64,000 nucleotides of DNA from Polytrichum commune (Eukaryota > Streptophyta > Polytrichopsida > Polytrichales > Polytrichaceae): assembly GCA_950295325.1 (NCBI GenBank), contig OX485807.1, positions 4,342,501 to 4,406,500 of the forward strand. Reading direction: 5' to 3'. A program made the position numbers and the translations under genes. Positions 21,351 through 30,971 of the stretch are shown piece by piece. Position 1 is the first letter of the stretch, and every line of letters begins with the position of its first letter. The notes under the pieces were generated by a model. It had not been told where the DNA came from and did not search any database. It was given only the letters and a program-made list of their open reading frames with translations.

Positions 21351-21880
21351 TGTGATGTGTGCCGGTTAAGGGTCGAAACTTGGTAATTAGATGAGTTGGT
21401 AGAGTTTCTATATCTTAGTCAAATGATGTTACTATGGTCATATTTTAGTTTGTAATAGTTGAAGACCGGTCTTAGTTTGAGAACCGGTCATAGTTTGAAG
21501 ACCGGGTAGGGTAAAGTTAGGTTTAGGGTGGATTAGGGCTAAGCAACGGCGGCGGCGGTCGAGCCTTAGCCACAAAGGGGGTCTTTCTATCCTAATCCCA
21601 AAGGCTTTCTATTGGCCAAGGAAGTTTAAAGGAAGGGTATTTGAGGGAAGGAAGTTGGGGTGATTAGCATTCTTATTTTTATTCTTGTAGGTGTTCGGGT
21701 TTTGGAGCTTGGAGAGTGGGAGCTTCTTTAGAGTTAGAGAGTTGGAACTTCTTTAGAGTTTGAGAGTTTCCTTGAGTATTTCTATGCACTAAGGAGCTTG
21801 AGGATGATGAGGTAATTGGAAGACGTGTGGAGGAAAACTTGAGGCATAGTTCTATTTCTAAACTTCGTTTTATGTAAATA
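21351..21880 (+). repeat. 3' LTR of element 3, truncated
   Basis: Matches 15344-15862 with scattered substitutions and small indels, so the insertion is older than element 1. Homology stops near cttcgttttat; the last ~230 bp of the LTR are missing, and unrelated sequence follows. Confidence 0.8.
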
Positions 21881-23345
21881 ATTTTTGGGTTTGGGTTTCA
21901 ATTAAGAAAACCACACAGGGAAGACTAAATAAGTGTCATATTGAACTCTAAAGGTCACTATTAGGTGAATTGATAGACCACAATAAATTAGGAATAAGAT
22001 TATGATGGTATTCACATGACAAATTATTTATCAAGTGGGTTAGGGGTCTCGTTATATGGAGGAAAGGGTTATAAGGGGCGTTCTATGTTGTACATGCAAT
22101 TGCTCAGTCTCTCCCTCACCACCAACACTTAGCAGTAGCATCCCTCTTATTGTGATTTTTAGATACAGGGAGTCACGGCTCAACAATAGTCTTTTGAGTA
22201 CTCAGTAATCCACATGTAATTAGGGTCAATGACACCCTAATATGAACAATCGTCTCTCCTTAACTTAATGTTGATTTAATGAATCATGAAACACTGTAGT
22301 TCAACCCCACGGGTTGTTCAATTCTTGAATTTATCTTCCAAATTAATGAGGCAGTGGGGCCATTGTCCTTACCTGCGCGATGCCATGTTTCATCCTTACG
22401 AGGGCCCCATGACTATGAGCCATACCACGAGTTAGTATTCACCCACAACGTATTTCAATTACCCTGGGGTTTAAAATTGATTACTAAAGATTAATAATAC
22501 GAGGTTCAATCTTTTTTTTATCTATTCGAAGTTAGCAAAATAACATTTAACTTAATGTTTAAAAAATAAAATAAAATTGTTGTACTTGGCAAAAGCCTAG
22601 TTGCAAGTGACCGAAGCTAAGTACCGGAACCTAAGCGAATGGTAGCAAGTGATCAAGTCTAAGTCCCCGAGGCCATGGTCTAGCAGAGGCCGATGATAGT
22701 CTTGGTAAGGGTCATTAGTTCCCAATATCAAGTCTCACAGTAAAGGACATAGTCTTGGTGATCCCGAACCAATTCAAATGTACTCAAAGGAAGGTCAACT
22801 ACACTTACCTTATATCGTTGCCTCTGGACATCATCCCAATCGATATGGGATATCAGCTTCGCATCCTTTCACACCTTGGTTGTTGGCCTTCTCGTCCACG
22901 TTTCTTGCTCTCACCATTTCTTCACCGCAGACTATAGCCATTAATCTATAAAATCTCCGTAGGTCACCACGGCTATGGTCTGATTGAAACTCCACTTGAC
23001 AATCATTTCTAACTCCTTTCCGGAGGGATGATGCATCCACACTTTTACTCCCATAATCTCGATTGAGTAGATCTCTTCACTCCTACCATGATACTCTTCA
23101 ACTTATTCCTTCAATCTGCCTATTCCTTTCCTAAGAGTAAAGCTAATTGTACACCTCACGAAGTCGAGCAAATGTCCTTGATCAACTCAAAACTCGGGAT
23201 AGATGATTGCCCCAGAGGTGAGGATTTCAATCCCGGTAATTTCTTTCATATTGTGGTGATAATCAAACGCTAATCATAATTCATTTTATTTCTCTCTTTG
23301 AGGAATCAATCAAGTATTTTATCCATTACACCAGGCTCGTAATGT
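21881..23345. other. Non-coding, nothing recognised
   Basis: No gene, RNA or element domain is seen. Short frames at 22755-22937 and 23088-23273 lack any recognisable motif. Confidence 0.4.
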
Positions 23346-24520
23346 GTGAGCCCAAGAAGGTGCCCACATGGATTCGTAACTCGTAAAACTGTGGGAATTT
23401 AACATCTAGACGGTGTGATTAGTTGAAAGGTGTGCAAGTATTGATTTTCTTAAGTCTTTTGTGTTAAGTATTAAGTTAAGAGTCAGCCAAGTCAGTGTTA
23501 GGCTCAAGTCATTCAAAAGGGTAAAAAGCTAAAAATGAGTGAATCAGTTAAACTAAGAGGGGAATGATTAAACTCAAAGGTTACCCTCGAGTAATGTTTG
23601 TTTATGATTAGGTTGGTGTTCATTTTAGAACAGGGGGGGGGGGGGTGAAGGATTTACCTTAGGGGCTCGGCCAACAATTGGTCAGCTGAATTTGCTAGGT
23701 TTCCAGGAGGGAAGGCTCTCGGCTAGGGGGGGCTTCAGTGGGTGTGCACAGAATGACGGCTAAGCAGACTTGCGGCAGTGAACAGGGGATAGAGGGATGA
23801 GGTTGCAGGCACCTTGGCAGGAGAAAACAACCCTCAAGAAGTTGGGGGAATCACCTTACGACATTGAAGCACCGAAATGAGGTGCGCCTTAGGCTGTAGG
23901 CAGCCATCGCTGGATCAGGAGCTCGGTGCTGATGGCCAAAGGGATAGGCGGGGGCAGCACGGCCGATGAGAGACATCTGCCTAGGCACACATAATTTAGG
24001 TGATCAATTGGTGGAAATCTCCACAGTAGAAGTGGGGGGGGGGGGACAACAGCAGCGAGGCGGCATTGGGAGAAGGCTTGCGGCATTGAAGCAAGGGAAG
24101 GGAGCGCAGTGGAATTTGAGCCACTGGCCTAGAATTTTGCACAGGCAGGTGCCGGGCTCACGCGAGTCCATCAGACATCAAGCATTTGGCCTCGGTGCCG
24201 GTAGGAGCACTAAGATTGATATCTACGCAACCAGGGGAAGGATTCAGGCTGGATGAGAGGATGAATCTCAAGTGAGTGTGTATCTGTGAATTGGGTATTG
24301 GGTATTGAGTAGCATTTATTTTATTTTATTTTTGTTGCCGCACCTTGTTGGAGTACGGGAATGCGGCCCTGTGAAGGAGGATCTGCGAAGTGAGCAATGC
24401 GGGGGGGGTGTGGTACTTTTGGGCCACCCCCTTTCGAGGGAGCCTAAAAGTATCACACAAGCCCTTCGGTGAAGGTGGCCTGCATTTGCAGGCGCCCAAG
24501 CCGAACCCGGATGATAGGTG
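23346..24520 (+). repeat. Gypsy-family LTR fragment, 5' end preserved
   Basis: TGTGAGCCCAAGAAGGTGCC at 23346 corresponds to the 5' end of the gypsy LTR in sense orientation (compare TGTGAGCCCAAAATGGTG at 41188 and the complement at 2440-2459). The following kilobase is GC-rich with long G runs (23635-23646, 24037-24046). The right limit is uncertain. An LTR 3' end in the same orientation appears only at 27870, so this LTR was truncated or interrupted. Confidence 0.5.
24414..24505. other. Two neighbouring hairpins in LTR-like DNA
   Basis: Hairpin 1 pairs TACTTTTGGGC (24414-24424) with GCCTAAAAGTA (24442-24452), one mismatch. Hairpin 2 is GCCTGCATTTGCAGGC (24478-24493), a perfect 7-bp stem with a TT loop, enclosed by TTCGG (24465-24469) and CCGAA (24501-24505). 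They could fold in LTR RNA; no function is assigned. Confidence 0.55.
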
Positions 24521-25350
24521 TATAACGTGAGTAGTTAGATTTTTAAGGGAGATTAAATATGCGTCGTAGTACCTCCGGAGGTTAGGCCTTAGTTTTTTAC
24601 TAGTGTGGCTTTAAACTCCACTAACCAATTTCATATCTAGTTCTAACCTTAACCTACAACCTATTCTACGTGCAGACGCACCAGCCTTGAAACCAAGGCA
24701 ATCCTAATTTGTGAATTGGGATGGTTCTGATACACCCAACCGGGTGTGACTCATACCACCCTAACTCAACGAACGGAATAACGACAATTTGATGGACCAT
24801 TCAATTCTTCCTATTTCTTTATTTAGTTCTATTTAGTTTTCTAAGCGGGGGAACTTGGCCTAAGTCCCACCCTTCACACAAATTCCTTCTTAATTACTTA
24901 CTTTTGTTTGCACGTCCTAACTTACTACATTAACATATTAGGCATCACCCCTTACCTCGGGTCTCTTGCCAACAAGGGTTTACGATTTATTTTGTATGTT
25001 TTGATTGTTAAATGTGTTTACACTGGATAGACCACGAAATGCAACTCAATGGGACCAGGGTGACGGGCGACCTGTAGGTTCAACCTGTTGCGCAATCTTC
25101 ATAAATTGGGGCCATTACTCCCAATCTATGGGGCCAACAACATAATAGTGGATTCGCGGGTCATTAACCCCACCTTTCCACCAACAACATTCAGAGTGGT
25201 CGTGTCGGTGATTAATCCGACTTACCACACACGAAACTTGCTAATAAATGAAGCTACTACCACAAAACATACCAAGGGCCCCGAAAACAATGGAATTGGG
25301 TACTCCCTTGGCGGTCAAGTGGTCAAGCCACTTGACCTTACGAGATAGGT
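24521..25350. other. Non-coding, nothing recognised
   Basis: No domain or repeat is recognised. A plus-strand frame at 25088-25348 looks random in composition. Confidence 0.35.
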
Positions 25351-25359
25351 GAGTGGGTT

Positions 25360-25540
25360 TAGAGATGCGTACCTTAGCCGTGCTCCCTCCAATCCTAAAT
25401 GGAAGGCTTAAGGTTAGTTAATTTACCTCAATTTTCCTCGGTTGATTTGGGCTTGATGTAGGCCGAGCCGCTACCTCCTTCCTTGCTCCACTTTCCGAGC
25501 GTCGACCTTGCCTCCTTCTTTGTAACTAGTTTGGTAGTAA
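25360..25540 (-). repeat. Gypsy leader remnant
   Basis: gcgtaccttagccgtgctccctcc at 25366 resembles the leader of element 1 at 9557 (acgtaccttcgccgcgctccttcc), and ctttgtaactag at 25518 recalls cttgtaactacc at 9773. This suggests an old relic of the same family on the minus strand, with its LTR no longer adjacent. Confidence 0.4.
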
Positions 25541-25639
25541 GCGTACCTTAGTTAACAATTAAAATATAAAGTGTTATTCTGCCCTGTAATTTAATCCTAA
25601 GCATAATATTTATACTTAGTGCACCAAATTATCTTTCCA

Positions 25640-26400
25640 ATGATCTAAAAATCACTCTAATCGGATAAGAAATGCAAAAGTTATGAGGGTTGGAAGTGTG
25701 AGGTCGATTCAACCGACCCTTCCAACCCACCTATCTACCTTCTAACTTCAAAAATTCATAGCACATTCCTTACTACTTGGATCTAGGCTTTTCTTATACC
25801 ATTGGAAAGCTATGAACAAGCTCTAACTAGAAAAATTATGACATCAGCAGCTTAAGCTAATAGAAATTCAGCGGACTCCTTGTAACACAGCAGTCAATCA
25901 AGAAGGCTTAAACTATGTATCTCGCCTTCAACAATTCATATCTAATTCAAATCTTAGTCAAATCAAACGTTCTATATGACCCTGGAGAGATATTAAAAAG
26001 ATGTATTTGATAAAAATATGTGATTAGAAAGGTAAGCCGAAGTGAACCCAGCAGGTCCTCTGTAATGCAGCAGTCAACCAAAAGTTCTCAAACTATGTGT
26101 CCCATCTTGCACAATTCATATCTAATTCAAATCATGCTCAAATCAAATGTTCTAAGCCATTTTGGAAAGCTACACAAAAGTTCTACTTGGGAAAAATATA
26201 ATTTCTTGGAATTAAAATTCCTATTGGGCTCGCAGGTCTGATCCAGCAGCCGCTACCCACAAGACCACCCAGTTTTTCTACTCCATCTTTGAAAATCCAT
26301 AACTAATTGTCATCTCAACCAAATCACAAATGGGAAACGGCTATGGATGGCTATATGAAATCTCTCTAAGAGAAAAATGATAAGTATCTTGTTCTAGCTT
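25640..26400. repeat. Degenerate ~175-bp tandem repeats
   Basis: Units share blocks such as cagcagtcaa, aactatgt, acaattcatatctaattcaa and tcaaatcaaa followed by ggaaagct. Two clear copies start near 25865 and 26043. More diverged ones precede (about 25690) and follow (about 26230). No coding potential. Confidence 0.6.
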
Positions 26401-27840
26401 TTGAACTAAGCCTTCAGGGCATTGGCAGATGAGGTCTATAATGCCTCTACTCAAAACTCTACCATCCAACCTACCTCTACAAAAGAAGGAATAATTTTGT
26501 TGGTGTGTTAATAAACACACAACCTAACTAGGAGAGAGAGAGTAGAGGAGGTTCTCAAGCCTTTCTTTTAGACCATTGAGAATACATGCTAAAGGATTTT
26601 TTCCTAACTACATTGAAGCAGGGCTTCGCCCAAAAACTAGAGAAAGAGAGAGAGCTACAAGGTGGAAGGAGGGGTTTTTAAACCCTCTCACAAAAGGGTT
26701 GGACCCCTCCTCCACCGGATCCATTTTTCAAACCCTTTCCCGAAATTTTGGCTCGGGGGTTTTCCCGGTTGAGGTTGCCACCCTCTCGCCGAGGTGGCTC
26801 CGACAAAAAACCTTTAGAAATCTTTCTAATTTTTCCGCCATCGAGTTGGCAAGGGGGCAAGTGGGCAAGTATCCCCCTTGCTCTCTTTCTTTTTTGTCTT
26901 CAAAATTCTTCACGCCGATTTTATCTTCTTACGTAAAATACCTCCAATAGTCTTGTGTGCCTCACACTAACTAATAAACTAACACTTGCTTAGCTAGCAT
27001 CTACTAACATTTGCTTAATAACTAGCATATACTAATATTTGCTTAGCTAGTTGTTTTTACTAGCTAGCACATTTTTTCTACTTTGCTATCTTCTAGCACT
27101 ACTTAGTTTCATTTTGACCTTCCTTCTTCTAGGCTAAATGCTAAATGAACTAATTTTCTCTAAATTCCCTATCAATTCTAACTTTTAATGCTAACATTCT
27201 AACTAAAAGTGATCCCGCAGAGTGGTGGACCACTCAAAGGGTTCACAGGGGGGGGGGGTTCAGTTGAATTTGGGAGATGAGGGCATCCTGATGTCCAACA
27301 CCCTATCACCGTGATTGCAGGGGAGGACGCTCCTGGGTGGCTGAGAACTGGAAGCTCTTGGGCTGGACGGGTTGGGTTGCATCGTGGGCTGTTGCACCGG
27401 TCACTCAAGTCGGACACACTTGCAGACCGACATTGGAACTGTGCCGGGAGGTTAAGGTGAAAGCAGGACCAGCGCATTGACGGACCGGCAGGGGGGCCGT
27501 TAAGCAGCGGACTTAAGTGAGATACCACAGGATCCCACCTACTGGGGCTAAGCGAAGGAGGTTGAAGCCATCCACATTAAAGAACCAGGGGGTGCCAAGG
27601 GCGTTAGGATAATGTAGCAAGGGGATTTAGTTAAGATTAGGGGCTTGGACTTAGAGTTGTTGGGTAAACCCCCATGTGATGACTACAAGGTTAATAGTGT
27701 TTGTCAATGCTTGACCTTGTACTAGTAAATAAAGGTTGTGTGTTTTATCATTCACACTGGGGAATATGGGAGGATGAGGCACAAGTGTAAGCTGTGCAAT
27801 CGAACACATGTGAGTTCCGAGCCTTCACCTGGACACAGAC
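26401..27840. other. GC-varied non-coding DNA, probably LTR debris
   Basis: No gene is recognised. The stretch 27230-27620 is GC-rich with a G run and resembles in style the LTR-like DNA at 23640-24300, but I cannot align it by eye. It leads into the LTR 3' end at 27870. Confidence 0.35.
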
Positions 27841-28139
27841 GCACTTAAGGGTGGAGGTTTTGGTCTCACATAATGCAACTTAAGTCTCTTGGGGAAAGAC
27901 AACATATTTTCTCCAGAATCGTTCTTTTCTTCATCATGATAATTTTGACGTGCGTCTGTGAGGCCAAACCATCCACCCTTATGCGTCCTAGTCCAGGTGA
28001 TGGCATGACCCTCACATACTCTTCTCACACCTCTGTACTCCACCATTCAACCTTGTCCATGTAATAAAACCTTTTATTGCACTTACAACCCCTGGGGCAT
28101 TTAGGAATACCCTTCCTCCCTAGGTGCTCTGTCCTTCGC
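27770..28139. repeat. Head-to-head LTR ends (inverted pair)
   Basis: A sense LTR 3' end finishes at 27870 (aagggtggaggttttggtctcaca). After 86 bp the complement of the same end starts at 27957 (tgtgaggccaaaccatccaccc). About 70 bp on each side are mirror homologous, including cacctgga/tccaggtg. Neither side has the primer-binding site expected next to this end, so two elements or their LTRs were joined in opposite directions. Confidence 0.65.
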
Positions 28140-28143
28140 CAAT

Positions 28144-29819
28144 TGTGAGGCCAAACCACCCACCCTTATGTGTCGTAGTCCGGGTGAGGGCATGGGGATC
28201 ACATTCATGCTAACCTAGCTAAATCTACCCAATGTCATTAACATCCATTGCTTCTCACATCAATTGTGGCACCCCAATTCATTCCATGATAAGATTACAA
28301 GTGTTAAAAAACACTCTTCTCTATAATGGCCCTATTAGCGTACTCTATCACAATCCCACACAACTCAACCACAAGTTCAACCCCCTAATGCCACCTTCTA
28401 ACACCTTGTGGCCTTCACTCTCTAATAACCTAATTCCCTAGCTAAATACTTCCTATTAAGCCTACCTAATTAGACTATAACATAATTTAGTCTCAAACTA
28501 CTAGCCCCTACCCCTAACTTAATCTCGGTGCACCCATTTCGGCCTTGGCCTCAAACCAGCTAGCTCGGCTCCGCCTTCACACCAGCTCCCAGACTTTGAG
28601 CTTCAACTCATGGTTCGGCCCCTGGCCTCAACCAGCTAATTCGGCTTCGCCTCAACCAGCTCTCGGACTTTGCATTCAGCTCATAGTTCGGCGCCCCTGG
28701 CCTCAACCAGCTAGTTCGGCTTCGCCTCAACCAGCTCTTGGACTTTGCATTCAGCTCATAGTTTGGCGCCCCTGGCCTCAACTAGCTAGTTCGGCTTCGC
28801 CTCAACCAGCTCTCGGACTTTGCATTCAACTCATAGTTCAGCGCCCCTGGCCTCAACCAGCTAGTTCGGCTTCGCCTCAACCAACTCTCGGACTTTGCAT
28901 TCAGCTCATAGTTTGGCGCCCCTGGCCTCAACTAGCTAGTTCGGCTTCGCCTCAACCAGCTCTCGGACTTTGCATTCAACTCATAGTTCAGCGCCCCTGG
29001 CCTCAACCAGCTAGTTCGGCTTCGCCTCAACCAACTCTCGGACTTTGCATTCAGCTCATAGTTCGGCGCCCCTGGCCTCAACCAGCTCTCAAACTTTGCA
29101 TTCAGCTCATAGTTCGGCGCCCTTGGCCTCAACCAGCTAGTTCGGCTTCGCCTCAACCAACTCTCAGACTTTGCATTCAACTCATAGTTCGGCACCCTGG
29201 CCTCAACCAGCTCGGATTTGCCTTCAGCTCATAGTTCGGCGCCCCTGGCCTCAACCCAGCTCTCAGACTTTGAGCTTCAACTCATGGTTCGGCCCCTGGC
29301 CTCAACCAGCTCGGATTTGCCTTCACATCGGCCCTCAGGGCTTCGGCCTTCGGCCCCCTCCCCCTTCGAACATAAACTTGAGAGAGTGAGCTCTGAGGTG
29401 AGTTGCCGCTCCTGGCCGCACCGCAATTGATCCACCCGGGAATCCAGCTCGCTCCGAATTGCAAGGCCACCCCCCCCCCTGATTCTAACAAAACCACAAC
29501 CTAATTCCACCAGCCCCTGATCCCAATGTGGGCAGCCCCTAAGCCCAATTCGGGCATCTAACCCAACCTTAAGCCCCCTAGCTCACATTCCCTTTCCTAA
29601 TAAACAAAGCACTAACTACCATTACTTTAACTAAATCTAATTAACACTAACCCCCTCTCAACACACCAATGACGTAAATCAATTGCTAACACAAAAACAC
29701 ACTAACCCAAGGGTTACACTCTTTTTAATTTTGAAATAGCAATCACAATAAAAAGAAAGACAAACTCCTAATAACTTTTAAAGTTAACCACACATGTGGG
29801 CACTATTTTTGGGCTCACA
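28144..29819 (-). repeat. Solo-LTR-like unit of the gypsy family
   Basis: Begins TGTGAGGCCAAACCACCC and ends TTTTTGGGCTCACA, the two LTR ends of this family in minus orientation, 1676 bp apart, with no internal region. Flanking pentamers (CCAAT left, ACGTC right) do not match, so it is either old or its ends come from different copies. Inside is a 75-bp minisatellite. Confidence 0.65.
28560..29330. repeat. 75-bp minisatellite inside the LTR
   Basis: gactttgcattcagctcatag recurs with exact 75-bp spacing at 28666, 28741, 28816, 28891, 28966 and 29041. It then recurs after one 51-bp short unit (29092) and one more full unit (29167). Because 75 is divisible by three, both strands stay open and give false proteins with 25-residue repeats (28545-29234 on plus). 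It replaces the 35-bp array found at this place in element 1. Confidence 0.88.
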
Positions 29820-30960
29820 ACGTCCTTCACAAACTTGGTATTCTCTTCACTTCGATCCAACTGGTTTCAAAACAATGATCGGGGAGATTTTTGGGCATAA
29901 TCGGTTGAGATCCTAGTGTTTGCAAGTCCTACCTTTCATGTTGACACCCTTGGGATTTCCTTTATTGTATTGGGGTATGTTCTAAAGATTCCTCTAAAAT
30001 GATCGGTAATTTTCCTGCAGTCTTGAACTTCAACCAGTCATTTCTCAAACTCAACCGGTTCACCTGTAACTAACCACCAGTTTTCCCCAATCGTAGTTTC
30101 AAACTACAAAAAGAATGTCAATCCGATCCACAAATTATCAAAACAAATTACCGTTGGCAATTCACATGCAATGACTATGCACCATACGTGACCTCTTAAT
30201 TAAGTGCTATCAAATGGGAAAAAAATTTCACAATTTGTTACTTGAGGAAAGGATATCAAACACATCAATTCTCTCTTCACACAAATTCAATAGTGACTTA
30301 CATAAGGTCACATGACAATTGGCCTCAATCACATATTACTCAGAATAGAGGAGATTACAAAATGTAAAGGGCTTCACACCCGATTGCTACACTGAAATGG
30401 TGACACCTTTCACCTTGACTACAGTCTGAATTCTCATACTCTATTCAATAGAAAGGTTTTTTTTTTTTACTTAGATAGTTTCTATGGAATCATCCTAGGA
30501 AACTCCACAATTCACCCATCTATTGACCGACAAAACCAAGGCTTCACACCTTGTCAGTTAAGTTATCTTATGCATATACACAAACAAACATTGCTCTCTT
30601 CACGAGAGGGAGAGATACCAGTTCTAAAAAACTCTGCCACCACGCAAGAATCTCCCTCTCTCCCCTATATCATGGCCTCCTTGCATGACTATAGCCCTTG
30701 GGTGGCAAAATCAACATCTAACTGCTGTACCTATCCATGGCCCTCTGCCGAGATGACAAAAGTCTTGCCTAATAGATATCTTCACTAACCCATGACTATA
30801 GTCAGATACTCTGATATCATTTAACTAATTCCAACAATTTCAATTTTAAAGTCCGAATTTACAGGATTTGTCACTAGTTCAGAGTTCTAAAGTGACAAAA
30901 AATATTATGCTAACTCAAAACCCCAATTGATACCGATAAAATCAAAAATTCGGTTTACAT
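29820..30960. other. Non-coding; carries a dispersed motif
   Basis: No gene is seen. gggcataatcggt and tcctagtgttt at about 29892-29922 match 13285-13313. At 30370-30560 the complements of the ggtgtgaagcc-type motif found on the plus strand at 33938-34820 occur. Confidence 0.4.
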
Positions 30961-30971
30961 AGTCCCATCGT

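Larger units (their letters stand above)
15344..21880 (+). mobile_element. Decayed fungal-like Ty3/gypsy retrotransposon (element 3)
   Basis: Plus-strand element of about 6.5 kb. The 5' LTR (about 15344-16101) and a partial 3' LTR (21351-21880) share over 500 bp, for example gtgttcgggttttggagctt and gaggcatagttctattt. A primer-binding-site-like TGGTGAACCCGACGT follows the 5' LTR. Inside come gag remnants, a protease/DUF-like region, RT, RNase H, H2C2 finger and integrase in that order, all with many stops and frameshifts. The RT box VNKVTIRNIGASPIVDEF and the IN box GHGQKKYLVLAQEDLSN resemble a Ty3 group that I associate with fungi and with non-angiosperm plants. The 3' LTR lacks its last ~230 bp, and no target duplication could be matched. 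Confidence 0.85.

Noticed and set aside
28545-29234. 229-codon repeat protein
   Set aside because: Frame openness is explained by the 75-bp tandem repeat (a multiple of three). The opposite strand is open too, and the sequence lies within an LTR.
28139-29824. Target duplication around the solo-LTR-like unit
   Set aside because: Flanking pentamers CCAAT and ACGTC do not match. A nearby shared gtccttc is too short and out of position to count.
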